DNA of 64,000 bases from Acinetobacter portensis (GTDB taxonomy: Bacteria; Pseudomonadota; Gammaproteobacteria; Pseudomonadales; Moraxellaceae), in NCBI RefSeq assembly GCF_023158935.1, contig NZ_CP096120.1, positions 2,418,001-2,482,000 of the forward strand, read 5' to 3'. A program made the translations under genes and the position numbers. The stretch's first letter is position 1, and every line of letters begins with the position of its first letter. This document shows positions 9,259 through 17,257 of this stretch, in pieces. The notes under the pieces are model-generated. The model was given only the letters and a program-made list of their open reading frames with translations. It did not search any database and had not been told where the DNA came from.

Positions 9259-9627
9259 TTAAGGTGCAATTTTTTCGAGTAAAACAACTTCAATATCAGT
9301 TGGTTTATAACGATGCGTATCAACCTCACCAACTACTTTTACTTTATCACCCACTTTAATTGGCGTTGCTCTAGAAATATCATCATCAATCTCTAATAAA
9401 ATTGTGCCTGTTGCATCTTTAAGTTCAAATTTTTCTGCATCAATTTGCTTAACCAAAGTACCTGTTAAAGTCACAGCAGTTTCATCTGCTAATTTTATAG
9501 CTTGAGCTACTTGAACATGATTATTAACAGCTTCTTGAATAATCACATGATCATCTTTACCTGCCCATGCACTCAAAGATGTTGCTAAAGAACCTGCTAT
9601 TACAGCCAATAACGCAATTTTTTTCAT
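9259..9627 (-). CDS. Periplasmic BOF-domain protein (YgiW/YdeI-like)
   Basis: This 122-residue protein has a Sec signal peptide ending near SAWAG (residues 1-23) and then a bacterial OB-fold (BOF) domain. The domain shows the usual order VTLTGTLVKQID, FELKDATGTILLEID and IKVGDKVKVVGEVD. YgiW and YdeI of enteric bacteria are periplasmic proteins linked to stress and antimicrobial peptide tolerance, and the binding partner is not established. It is probably monocistronic. Confidence 0.85.
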   Translation of the reverse strand: MKKIALLAVIAGSLATSLSAWAGKDDHVIIQEAVNNHVQVAQAIKLADETAVTLTGTLVKQIDAEKFELKDATGTILLEIDDDISRATPIKVGDKVKVVGEVDTHRYKPTDIEVVLLEKIAP

Positions 9628-9712
9628 ATAATTTACTCACGTTTAAAAATTAATCATATTATTTAAACAAATTAAGCATCTTCAGTACGCTGACTTATTG
9701 TAACTAGACAAA

Positions 9713-9739
9713 AAAAGGCCTTACCTTGTAAAGCCTTTT
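9713..9739 (-). terminator. Terminator downstream of doxX-like gene
   Basis: AAAAGGC-CTTA and TAAA-GCCTTTT form a stem with one mismatch around CCTTG. It lies just past the 3' end of the DoxX-family gene on the reverse strand. Confidence 0.55.
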
Positions 9740-9754
9740 AAATCAATTTTTTTA

Positions 9755-10171
9755 TTATTTTTCAATTAAATGGTCGATACTCAATTTACCTGCGCCATGT
9801 AACATCACAAAGAACAAACCACCAGCGATAGATAAATTTTTCATTAAATTAATTGCGTCTTCTGCGCCACCATGAAAAATAAAAGCAGTGATTAAACTAA
9901 ATACAGCTAAACCAAATGCTGCAAAGCGAGTTTGAAAGCCAAGTAACAGCGCCAAACCACCACCTAATTCAACCAAAATGGTTAATGGTAATAATGCCGA
10001 TGGAACACCCATTGCTTCCATATAACCTGCTGTTGTTTCGTAACCTGAAATTTTTCCATAGCCAGCAACAATAAAAATATACGCGACTAAAACACGAGCA
10101 AGAGTAGAAACAATCGTATTTACTTGATCTTGATTAACAATATTTTTTACAACAACATTTGGATTCAACAT
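9755..10171 (-). CDS. DoxX family membrane protein
   Basis: This small integral membrane protein has four helices. The DoxX pattern is clear: ARVLVAYIFIVAGYGKISG in the first helix, then MGVPSALLPLTILVELGGG and LLLGFQTRFAAFGLAVFS, ending with HGAGKLSIDH. The ATG at 10171 has AGG at good distance and gives 138 residues; an upstream TTG in frame is less likely. DoxX proteins are linked to thiol and redox stress in some bacteria, but the function here is unknown. Confidence 0.85.
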   Translation of the reverse strand: MLNPNVVVKNIVNQDQVNTIVSTLARVLVAYIFIVAGYGKISGYETTAGYMEAMGVPSALLPLTILVELGGGLALLLGFQTRFAAFGLAVFSLITAFIFHGGAEDAINLMKNLSIAGGLFFVMLHGAGKLSIDHLIEK

Positions 10172-10364
10172 TTTCAAACCTATTTTTAGATTAATTCGGA
10201 AGATGTGCCCATTTTATGCATCACGAAATGTAGAATAAATATACAAAATAATACCCATCGTTTTATATATAGAACAAAAAGGTCGGAAATATTTATCTTT
10301 TTAATGCTGACTTTAAATACGTTGACTGCTAGGATTTGTGTACATTTTTTAGTGTTTAGCCCCA

Positions 10365-11003
10365 ATGGATCTCGTTAGTTTTATATTGCATGTAGATGAC
10401 CATCTCTTAGAATTCATTACCAATTATGGGGTATGGATTTATGCCATTTTGTTTCTCATTATTTTTGTAGAAACAGGTTTGGTTATAATGCCATTTTTAC
10501 CTGGTGATAGCTTATTATTTGCAGCAGGCGCACTTGCTGCATCTACAGGTGTAATGGATCCGTGGATTTTAATCCCTCTTCTTTTTGTTGCAGCTGTACT
10601 TGGCGATACCTTGAATTACCACATTGGGAAATATATTGGGCCACGTGTTTTTGAAATTGAATCTCGTTTCATCAATAAACAACATTTAATGAATACCCAA
10701 AAATTCTTTGAAAAACATGGTGGAAAAACCATTATTTTTGCACGCTTCGTACCTTTTGCCCGTACATTTGCGCCATTTGTAGCAGGCGCAAGTAGCATGA
10801 ACTACAAGTACTTTTTAAGCTATAACGTTATTGGTGGTTTCCTTTGGATTTCATCTTTTGTTATTTTAGGTTTCTTATTTGGCAACATGCCTATCGTTAA
10901 AGATAATTTCACACATCTTATTTTTGGCATCATTATTCTGAGTGTATTGCCAGGTGTTATTGGCTTCATTAAACAGAAATTTTTTAAATCAAAAACTAAC
11001 TAA
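10365..11003 (+). CDS. DedA family membrane protein
   Basis: This 212-residue inner-membrane protein of the DedA/SNARE-associated family includes flippases for undecaprenyl phosphate and phosphatidylethanolamine. It shows the conserved VETGLVIMPFLPGDSLLFAAG segment (acidic residue plus LPGDS) near residues 45-65. The second conserved stretch, FEKHGGKTIIFARFVPFART, includes the essential arginines at about 115-135. Its stop overlaps the converging LysE-family gene by 4 bases. Confidence 0.92.
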   Translation: MDLVSFILHVDDHLLEFITNYGVWIYAILFLIIFVETGLVIMPFLPGDSLLFAAGALAASTGVMDPWILIPLLFVAAVLGDTLNYHIGKYIGPRVFEIESRFINKQHLMNTQKFFEKHGGKTIIFARFVPFARTFAPFVAGASSMNYKYFLSYNVIGGFLWISSFVILGFLFGNMPIVKDNFTHLIFGIIILSVLPGVIGFIKQKFFKSKTN

Positions 11004-11590
11004 AAAAATCTCGCTACAACTGGCAACATACACACAATAAGTAATAAAGCCGATCCTTTGTAAAATTGATCGGCTTTTAATTTATTCAGCTGACCAGATA
11101 AAATTGCACGCCCAAAAGACATCCAAAACATTGCTGTAGGAACTAATACCAAACAAAATACGGCATAAACCAAAAGACAATTTGTTGCACTATCCCATGT
11201 TTCCGTAGGAAAAATACCCGCAGCAAAAAGTAATGCTTTCGGATTTTTTAATGTTGCGAAAAATAATTGGCGTGGTCGAATAGAAGTGTGACGCTGATTA
11301 TGTTGCTCTAAATAAGAAAGCTTCCATAAGCGGAAAGCGAGCCACAACACATATGCTGCACTAAAAAAATGCAAAATAGTAATAAGATGCGGCCATGTTG
11401 GTGAACACAAATGAATAAACAATGCCCACAAGCTTATTGCGTACAAATAGCCTAATAACTGGGTAGGAATAAAGAGGCTTGTTTTTGCTATACCTTGCTG
11501 ATGTGCCGAACTAGCCAACAATGCATTGGTTGGTCCAGGAATCATCAATACCGCAATTACAGCTAAAGTAAAAAGCCAACTTTCTATCAT
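11000..11590 (-). CDS. LysE/RhtB family translocator
   Basis: This 196-residue protein has about five or six membrane helices. Near the N terminus it has the family signature IPGPTNALLASSAHQQG, matching the PGP(x)N/A motif of LysE/RhtB exporters of amino acids and similar small molecules. Later helices have KNPKALLFAAGIFPTE, which is also characteristic. The substrate is not evident. It converges on dedA with a 4-base overlap of the 3' ends. Confidence 0.85.
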   Translation of the reverse strand: MIESWLFTLAVIAVLMIPGPTNALLASSAHQQGIAKTSLFIPTQLLGYLYAISLWALFIHLCSPTWPHLITILHFFSAAYVLWLAFRLWKLSYLEQHNQRHTSIRPRQLFFATLKNPKALLFAAGIFPTETWDSATNCLLVYAVFCLVLVPTAMFWMSFGRAILSGQLNKLKADQFYKGSALLLIVCMLPVVARFF

Positions 11591-11805
11591 CTATGTACAT
11601 GTTCAACTATGTTTAAGCTGCACACATTAAACGAATGTTATGAAAAATAACAAGATATTGACTTTTTAAAAATAAAACTTACGAGGTCATTTTCACTCAA
11701 CAATTTCCTTATATTATTGTTTTTATTTATTTTAATTGTGAAACATTTGCTAATATTTTCACTCTGTTATTTTGCATAAAGTCCTATAACAGAGTGAAAT
11801 TTCAA

Positions 11806-12195
11806 TTATGAAGTTGCTTTATTTCGTACAATAATTGGGCAAGATTTAAATTGAGCAGATTGAACAATTGCTTCTTGCTCGCCCAATAATTTCGAAATTT
11901 CTGTTTTTTTGGTATTTGAAGATTGCCCCATATTGACAGAAATACTTGGTCCAAAGCCCCAACCACCACGTCCCCAGCCACCACCAAGTCCAACTCCAAC
12001 ACCCATACCTGTACGTTTCGCTGGCTGTACACCATTATCTAAATGCTGCTGAATGCGATTATATTCCGCCTGAAGTTGCTGACAATTTAATGCCTGAAAC
12101 TGCGTAGGTGAAACATAAGTAGGTTTCGTTGTTGTTGCACATGCACCTAAAAATAAAGTACTGCTAGCAACTAAAAAAAGTGGGAGCACTTTCAT
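11806..12195 (-). CDS. Small glycine-rich lipoprotein
   Basis: This 129-residue protein has a type II signal peptide with lipobox LGAC at residues 16-19, so it is predicted to be membrane-anchored through a lipidated cysteine. After a short helical stretch (about 32-50) comes a glycine/tryptophan-rich stretch GVGVGLGGGWGRGGWG, then a polar C terminus with a second cysteine. I do not recognise a named family. Its ATG lies 4 bases past the full-length stop of the ParA gene, so the two are probably co-transcribed. Confidence 0.75.
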   Translation of the reverse strand: MKVLPLFLVASSTLFLGACATTTKPTYVSPTQFQALNCQQLQAEYNRIQQHLDNGVQPAKRTGMGVGVGLGGGWGRGGWGFGPSISVNMGQSSNTKKTEISKLLGEQEAIVQSAQFKSCPIIVRNKATS

Positions 12196-12199
12196 ATTA

Positions 12200-13042
12200 T
12201 TATCTCGAATGTTGTTCTAGCTCATTGAACAATAATTGATAAGCTTTAGTCAATTTATGTTCTGTTGCTAAATAAATGAGTGGTAAGTTTTTATGATGCG
12301 ATTCTTTCATAATAATTGAAGGTGGCAACATACTTTCTAAAACAGGTAGACCTTCATCTTTTAGCTATTGCACAACTTCTTTAGGTAACTTCGCTTGATG
12401 TTGATATTGATTGACCACAATTCCCTCAATTGAAAGTCGATCATTATGATCATCTTGAGTTTCCAAAATATTTTCAATAAGCGTATATAAAGCTCGCTTA
12501 GAAAAAACATCACAATCGAAAGGAATAAGCACCCGATCTGCGGCAATAAGTGCAGACAAAGTAAAAAAATTAAATGCAGGCGGTGTATCAATAAAAATTC
12601 TATCGTAATGCCCTTCTAATTGTTGTAAGGCATCTCTAAGTTTATAAATTTTATGCTTCGATTCTAATGCATGTGCCAAAGCACCTAAATTGGGACTTGC
12701 TGGAATAACATCTAAATTTTTAAATGGTGATTGGTGAACAAACGCATCTAAACCTTTAGATCTATTTTTTAAAATATTTCCTAATGCATTTCCAATTAAA
12801 CCTTTACTTTGATTTGTACCCAAAACTTCATCAAAATAATTTTCAATGTTCGGTTCCAAAGCAGGCTTATCTGTGGAATATGTTGCGTCATCGCCTAATA
12901 AATATTGGCTAGAGTTCGCTTGAGGGTCTAAATCTATAACAAGTGTTTTAAAACCTTCATTTGCACTGATTGCTGCCAAATTTACAGTAATACTTGATTT
13001 TCCAACTCCACCCTTTTGATTGAAAATAACCCTTGTTAGCAT
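12200..13042 (-). pseudogene. ParA-family ATPase with in-frame amber codon
   Basis: The gene starts at ATG 13042 after a strong GGGGGG-type ribosome site. It encodes a ParA/MinD-type ATPase with the deviant Walker A FNQKGGVGKSS (residues 7-17), DLDPQAN and the Walker B region IFIDTPP. A TAG at 12365-12367 stops translation after 225 residues. The same frame then stays open for another 54 codons (LKDEGLPVLESMLPPS...) to a TAA at 12200, 4 bases before the lipoprotein ATG. The continuation looks like the normal C-terminal helices, and the stop is most easily explained as a CAG-to-TAG change. The gene could be inactive, make a truncated ATPase, or be read through. Confidence 0.8.
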
Positions 13043-13121
13043 AGACTTCCCCCCAATTTATTTTTATGTCATGCATGTAGATTAAGCTACATGCATTTTC
13101 ACCAACAAGAAAGTCTAATAA

Positions 13122-13511
13122 TCATCCAAATACAGGTTTCACTAAAACAAGACCATAAATTGCAACGAAAGCAACCAATGCAATACCCCATCCAGCTTTA
13201 CGTTGAACCAATAAAATCGACTCATCTTTTTTATAGGCTTTAATTAAAGAAGAAACCATCACCAAAAACAGTACAACTTTGGCATAAAACCAAGTTTCCA
13301 CCTGAAAGTTTTTCATCACCAATAAAGCAATGCCTGTGAATACAACAATGGTTAAAGATGAGTGCTGAAGCGCAACAAAAAGCTTTCTTGAAGATTGATT
13401 TGACTGATTGTTTTCTACACCTTTAAATAGTGTCATTCCACGTAAAAGAATAACCACAAAAAGGAGTGCAATTCCTACAAGGTGTATTGAGGCAAGGAGT
13501 GTCGGATTCAT
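13122..13511 (-). CDS. Four-helix membrane protein, SirB-like
   Basis: This 129-residue hydrophobic protein has four predicted helices (about residues 4-25, 48-66, 73-91 and 107-126). The first helix contains HLVGIALLFVVILLRGMT; the histidine and the LLRG at its end are features of the SirB family. It lies 15 bases downstream of bolA in the same direction, so the two are likely one transcript. SirB was named for an effect on virulence gene expression in Salmonella, but its biochemistry is unknown. The family call is moderate. Confidence 0.6.
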   Translation of the reverse strand: MNPTLLASIHLVGIALLFVVILLRGMTLFKGVENNQSNQSSRKLFVALQHSSLTIVVFTGIALLVMKNFQVETWFYAKVVLFLVMVSSLIKAYKKDESILLVQRKAGWGIALVAFVAIYGLVLVKPVFG

Positions 13512-13526
13512 CTCAATTCGTTCCTT

Positions 13527-13838
13527 TTAAGATGTTTTTGGTGCATGCGCACATTCAGGGCTTGAAGTATCTTGGTTTTTCCATTCATCGACAATAAATG
13601 CATGAATCGCAAGTGCATGAATATTACCTGCGCCTAAAAGCTCACCTACTGCTGCATAAACTTTTTGGTGGCGTTGAACCAAACGTAATCCTGCAAAACA
13701 CTCGCTCACAATAACAACTTTAAAGTGAGATTCTTTGCCAGGGAAATATCCACCATGACCTGAAGATTCATTTACAATTTCTAAATAGCTTGGCTCTAAA
13801 GTTTGTAAACGCTCATTAAGTTGCTGTTCTAAGCTCAT
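13527..13838 (-). CDS. bolA: BolA family protein
   Basis: The 103-residue protein has the BolA fold. YLEIVNESSGHGGYFPGKES is the N-terminal loop and HFKVVIVSECFAGLRLVQRHQ contains the core strand and helix. IHALAIHAFIVDEW supplies the C-terminal histidine used in iron-sulphur coordination with monothiol glutaredoxins. BolA proteins also affect morphology and stationary-phase gene expression. The start is ATG 13838, with GGAAG seven bases upstream; an in-frame TTG further up is less likely. Confidence 0.9.
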   Translation of the reverse strand: MSLEQQLNERLQTLEPSYLEIVNESSGHGGYFPGKESHFKVVIVSECFAGLRLVQRHQKVYAAVGELLGAGNIHALAIHAFIVDEWKNQDTSSPECAHAPKTS

Positions 13839-14071
13839 ATTCAATCTTCCAATAGTTCAAACGTCTTCATCTTTGAGTATAGCCTGTTATTGCTTTTCAA
13901 GAAAAATATAATAACGACAATACAAACTTGCATGATTACCAACTAAATTTTGCATATTTTTTCTACGAATAATAAAAAATATCTCTAAAATGGTTTTTAT
14001 TTATGCAAATGATTAAAGTTTTTAAATAAAAATGTTGACCCTATTTTTTCATACTGTATTATACACGGCAT

Positions 14072-14144
14072 GCGGGAATAGCTCAGTTGGTAGAGCATAA
14101 CCTTGCCAAGGTTGGGGTCGGGAGTTCGAGTCTCCTTTCCCGCT
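14072..14144 (+). tRNA. tRNA-Gly (GCC), no encoded CCA
   Basis: The acceptor stem GCGGGAA pairs with TTCCCGC. D-loop (AGCTCAGTTGGTAGAGC), anticodon loop TTGCCAA and T-loop (GTTCGAGTC) are all canonical, and the discriminator is T at 14144. The next bases are CAA, so CCA must be added post-transcriptionally. Confidence 0.97.
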
Positions 14145-14191
14145 CAAAATTTTTTCATTTAGTTTTTTATTTAAAAAACTTTATAGACTCC

Positions 14192-14267
14192 GCGGGAATA
14201 GCTCAGTTGGTAGAGCATAACCTTGCCAAGGTTGGGGTCGGGAGTTCGAGTCTCCTTTCCCGCTCCA
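14192..14267 (+). tRNA. tRNA-Gly (GCC), with encoded CCA
   Basis: This is a second copy, identical over the 73-base tRNA body to the gene at 14072. Here CCA is encoded at 14265-14267. The 47-base spacer suggests a tandem duplication in one transcript. Confidence 0.97.
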
Positions 14268-14272
14268 GATTC

Positions 14273-14306
14273 AAAAAGCCCTCATCGAAAGATGGGGGCT
14301 TTTTTA
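14273..14306 (+). terminator. Terminator of the tRNA-Gly pair
   Basis: AAAAAGCCC...CATC-GAAA-GATG...GGGCTTTTT forms a GNRA-type tetraloop hairpin with a T-run. Confidence 0.8.
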
Positions 14307-14655
14307 TTGTTGATTATTAATAATATTTTTTCTAAAACCTCTCTGTTCTAGCTTTGGAAGAAGTTCTAAAATTTTTAGACAACGTGTTTTTTGAAGCTGG
14401 TGCGTGACCAAAAGTGTCCTAAACGTGCCTTCCCTTTATCATAGACAAATCAACACATTCACTATTTTGGTATTTTTTTAATCAATTTCATTATAAATAA
14501 TCAGAACACCTCCCCCATACACTTGATTTCTATTTTTTCCATCAATTTTAGTATTTTTTATTTTATTAATTTTTATGGTGACCAAATTTGGTCACCATAA
14601 ATACATAATTAAAACATTTACTTATGATAAAAAACTCAATTTTATTCTCTTTCAA
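14307..14655. other. Left edge of integrative element, non-coding
   Basis: AT-rich DNA between the tRNA terminator and the repressor gene. It contains the 28-bp palindrome listed separately. I saw no second copy of the tRNA 3' end that would mark an attachment site, so the exact left boundary of the element is not defined. Confidence 0.4.
14573..14600. promoter_or_regulatory. Perfect 28-bp palindrome
   Basis: A perfect palindrome centred between 14586 and 14587, with core GGTGACCAAATTTGGTCACC. It lies 56 bases past the repressor stop. It could be a protein-binding site (operator or recombinase arm site) or a cruciform terminator, but there is no U-tract long enough for a standard terminator. 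Confidence 0.55.
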
Positions 14656-14874
14656 TCAATCATTTTGCTCTTCATTTTTCTTAAATTTTAATAAATCACC
14701 CACTTCAACATTAAGCAATACACACAATTTCTCTAACGTTTCAAAATCTATTCGAGTCGATTGACCATTATATAACTTATGTAATGTTGTCTTACTCATT
14801 CCAGTCGCCCGCACTACATCCGCTACTTTCATTCTTCGTTCTGCCAAAAGTACTGGCAAGTTACAAACTATCAT
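14656..14874 (-). CDS. XRE/Cro-type repressor
   Basis: A 72-residue helix-turn-helix protein with LLAERRMKVADVVRATGMSKTTLHKLYNGQ as recognition region and FETLEKLCVLLNVEVGDLL as the following helices. This is the compact Cro/CI-like form found as an element or phage regulator. It is divergent from the excisionase-like gene across 110 bases holding repeated CACCATTGTG sites, which fits a repressor controlling lysogeny-type genes. Confidence 0.85.
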   Translation of the reverse strand: MIVCNLPVLLAERRMKVADVVRATGMSKTTLHKLYNGQSTRIDFETLEKLCVLLNVEVGDLLKFKKNEEQND

Positions 14875-14984
14875 TAATTACCACCATTGTGTAATAAAGT
14901 ACTTGCATGGTGTCTTAAATGCATCTATTATTGCATTGTGACCTTAAATAACACCATTGTGATACTTTATAAAAGGATACAGAC
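14875..14984. promoter_or_regulatory. Divergent operator region
   Basis: CACCATTGTG occurs at 14882-14891 and again at 14952-14961. Related or inverted half-sites (GCATGGTGT near 14905 and TTGCATTGTGA near 14931) lie between. The repeats sit where promoters for both divergent genes should be, so they are probable repressor operators. Confidence 0.5.
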
Positions 14985-15200
14985 ATGAATCTTACTTATA
15001 TTACTACAAAAGAACTGGCGGAACGAATCCATTACAACGAGCGTACCATCCGTAATCAGTTGAAGGACAGTGTTCTAATCGAAGGCATTCATTACATCCG
15101 CCCTTTTGGTGGACGCAAAATTTTATATGTATGGGAGCGTATTGAAGAAGATATGACCAAAACCACTTTAGGCTCGCTACACAGCCTACAACTTCAGTAA
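14985..15200 (+). CDS. Helix-turn-helix excisionase/AlpA-like protein
   Basis: A 71-residue DNA-binding protein: TTKELAERIHYNERTIRNQL is a winged-helix/MerR-like helix-turn-helix, and HYIRPFGGRKILYVWERIEE is the wing plus following helix. Small proteins of this kind next to an integrase usually act as recombination directionality factor or regulator. The start follows AAAGGA. The integrase gene begins 13 bases after its stop, so the two are co-transcribed. Confidence 0.75.
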   Translation: MNLTYITTKELAERIHYNERTIRNQLKDSVLIEGIHYIRPFGGRKILYVWERIEEDMTKTTLGSLHSLQLQ

Positions 15201-15213
15201 GGAGAACATTATT

Positions 15214-16398
15214 ATGGCTGCCATCCGTACCAGATACGGTAAGTTATGTGTCGATTTTCGATACTTAAACATCCGTTGTCGTGAAACAACAGCTCTGGAA
15301 GACAATGCTCAAAATCGCAAAAAGCTTGAAAAAGCGATTGAGCGAATGGAAGCAGAAATCTTATTGGGTATTTTTGACTATGCTAAATACTTTCCAAAAA
15401 GTTCTCGTTTGAAAGAAATCAAAAATGCAGAAAACAGAGTAAATGAGATCAGCTCTAAAACACCTCTATTTTCAAAATTCTGTGAAATCTGGTTCACTGA
15501 TAAAGAAATAGAATGGCGTACGAGCTACAAGGGAAAAATTCAAATTGTGATCAAAAAGTACTTAATCCCTTTTTTTGGCACAATTCCGGTAATTAATATT
15601 AAAAAGTCAGACATTCTTGGATTCCGCTCATCCCTCGCCAAAGTGACTCACGGGAAAAACCAAGAATGTCTTTCACCATCAAGAATCAACCAGATTATGA
15701 TAGCACTTCGCATGATACTCGATAGTGCTGCTGAACGATATGACTTTGATAGCCCTTATAAAAATATCAAGAACTTAAAGCAAGGAAAGATTGAAGTAAC
15801 ACCTTTTTCATTAAAGGAAGTACACGCAATCCTTGCCACAGTTCGTGATGATTTCAAGCCTTATTATACTGTTCGATTTTTCACAGGTATGCGCACCAGT
15901 GAGATCGATGGCTTGCAATGGAAAAATGTGGACTTACCACGTCGTGAAATCCATGTCAGAGAAGCGTTAGTAAATGGAGAGCTTGGTGGAACCAAAACTT
16001 ATGGTTCTGACCGCACCATCCAAATGAGTGATCGGGTTTATCAGGCCTTTCTGCAACAGAAAAGCTTAAATAATGGTAAATCCAGTTTTGTTTTCTGCAA
16101 TCGTGATGGTGGGCCTCTCGATTATCGCTTGGTAAACAAGCGTGTCTGGCATCCCCTGCTACGCTTTTTAGGGCTAAAGCCCCGTCGTGCTTATCAAACA
16201 CGTCATACCGCAGCAACACTCTGGTTGTCGGCAGGCGAGAACCCGGAATGGATCGCACGCCAGCTGGGACATTCAACCACTGAAATGCTGTTTCGAGTCT
16301 ATAGCCGCTACATTCCGAATGTTACACGTCGCGATGGTAGTGCTTTTGAAGCCATGCTGGAGAGACTAAATACAGAGGAGCTTGCCCATGAACAGTAA
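15214..16398 (+). CDS. Tyrosine site-specific integrase
   Basis: The 394-residue protein has an N-terminal arm-type DNA-binding domain (DUF3596-like, MAAIRTRYGKLCVDFRYLN), a SAM-like core-binding domain (about residues 85-180) and a catalytic domain. Catalytic residues are the arginine in FTGMRTSEI (about 227), the arginine in YQTRHTAA (about 330, with tyrosine at the usual first histidine position, as often in this subgroup), the histidine in QLGHSTTE, and the tyrosine in VYSRY (about 361-364). ATG 15214 has AAGGAG upstream. It probably integrates the element at or near the tRNA-Gly locus, but attachment sites were not identified. Confidence 0.92.
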   Translation: MAAIRTRYGKLCVDFRYLNIRCRETTALEDNAQNRKKLEKAIERMEAEILLGIFDYAKYFPKSSRLKEIKNAENRVNEISSKTPLFSKFCEIWFTDKEIEWRTSYKGKIQIVIKKYLIPFFGTIPVINIKKSDILGFRSSLAKVTHGKNQECLSPSRINQIMIALRMILDSAAERYDFDSPYKNIKNLKQGKIEVTPFSLKEVHAILATVRDDFKPYYTVRFFTGMRTSEIDGLQWKNVDLPRREIHVREALVNGELGGTKTYGSDRTIQMSDRVYQAFLQQKSLNNGKSSFVFCNRDGGPLDYRLVNKRVWHPLLRFLGLKPRRAYQTRHTAATLWLSAGENPEWIARQLGHSTTEMLFRVYSRYIPNVTRRDGSAFEAMLERLNTEELAHEQ

Positions 16399-16636
16399 AG
16401 CTTTCTTTGGTGGCGTAGTCGTTAGCCCAGAAGCAGATATGGTCGCGCGTGAACTCATTCAAGAGTTACACATTCCCAAACTGCACAATCTGGCCTTTTT
16501 GCTGGAAATCAATAAATGCTTCGATGATCACCAAGCATTAAGACTCTGGCTACAGCGAATGCTGGATGAAGGGCAAGCTCATTACGATGACTTGGCTCAA
16601 CAGGCCCGTTTCCGGTTAATGAGCCTAGCTCACTAA
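16388..16636 (+). CDS. Small protein of unknown function
   Basis: The ATG at 16388 overlaps the integrase stop by 11 bases, which suggests translational coupling. The 82-residue product is mainly helical and acidic to neutral, with no motif I recognise (VSPEADMVARELIQELH, FLLEINKCFDDHQALRLWLQRML). A hairpin follows at 16651. Position after the integrase suggests an element-specific accessory protein. Confidence 0.55.
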   Translation: MNSKAFFGGVVVSPEADMVARELIQELHIPKLHNLAFLLEINKCFDDHQALRLWLQRMLDEGQAHYDDLAQQARFRLMSLAH

Positions 16637-16650
16637 TAAAACAAACATAA

Positions 16651-16673
16651 AAGGTCATCAAATCGATGACCTT
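16651..16673 (+). terminator. Hairpin between 16636 and DUF1376 gene
   Basis: AAGGTCATC and GATGACCTT form a perfect 9-bp stem around a 5-base loop. No strong T-run follows, so it may be an attenuator rather than a full terminator. Confidence 0.45.
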
Positions 16674-16704
16674 AGCCCCTCTATACCTATAAAAAGGTGA
16701 ACAC

Positions 16705-17247
16705 ATGCATAAAGATATTTCAATTTGGATGCCACTCTATATTGGCGACCTACAGGCAAAATTTGCACGAATGACGGCAGAACAAATTGGTGCGGCACTG
16801 CTGTTAATGATGGATTTCTGGAAAAATGGTGCCATTCCTCATGACCTAGCTACTGTATGTAGCATCACGAAATTATCGCAACATACCAAGGCTAAAACTT
16901 TGTTGAATACACTGTTGGCCTTGGAATTGTTTGAAATCGAATCTGAGGAGATTCATTCAAATTTTTTAACCAGTTTAAAAAGCCAGGCATTGCAAAATCA
17001 GCAAATGAAATCTGATAAAGCTAAAAATGCAGCCCAAGCACGTTGGGGGAAATCCGCAAGTAATGCTCAAGCATCAGCCAAGCAACGCAAAGTAAATGCT
17101 CAAGCAACTCCTGAGAAGAGCCCGAGTATTACTCAAGTCATGCTTGAACCATGCCCTTCATCTTCATCTTCATCTTCATCTTCATCTTCATCTTCAAATT
17201 TTGAAGAAAAAAATGAGGATTTTTTAGAAAATTCCAAATGGATTTAG
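16705..17247 (+). CDS. DUF1376 protein with polyserine tract
   Basis: The first about 95 residues (ISIWMPLYIGDLQAKFARMTAEQIGAALLLMMDFW) match DUF1376, a domain found in phage and prophage proteins usually encoded next to a DnaC- or DnaB-type replication gene. The C-terminal part is low complexity: an alanine/lysine segment followed by about 13 serines encoded by a TTCATC hexanucleotide repeat. It starts at ATG 16705 with AAAAAGGTG upstream. The DnaC-like gene begins 10 bases after the stop, supporting a role in replication initiation of the element. Confidence 0.8.
   Translation: MHKDISIWMPLYIGDLQAKFARMTAEQIGAALLLMMDFWKNGAIPHDLATVCSITKLSQHTKAKTLLNTLLALELFEIESEEIHSNFLTSLKSQALQNQQMKSDKAKNAAQARWGKSASNAQASAKQRKVNAQATPEKSPSITQVMLEPCPSSSSSSSSSSSSSNFEEKNEDFLENSKWI
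17157..17196 (+). repeat. Hexanucleotide microsatellite (TTCATC)
   Basis: Six full TTCATC units plus TTCA, 40 bases, encode the polyserine stretch of the DUF1376 protein. Because the unit is six bases, slippage changes serine number by two without shifting the frame. Confidence 0.9.
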
Positions 17248-17257
17248 GAGAATAATC

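Noticed and set aside
14087..14320. Open frame of 77 codons with an internal repeat
   Set aside because: It is only the two identical tRNA genes read in one frame.
17157..17196. Phase-variable on/off switch
   Set aside because: The repeat unit is six bases, so length changes keep the frame.
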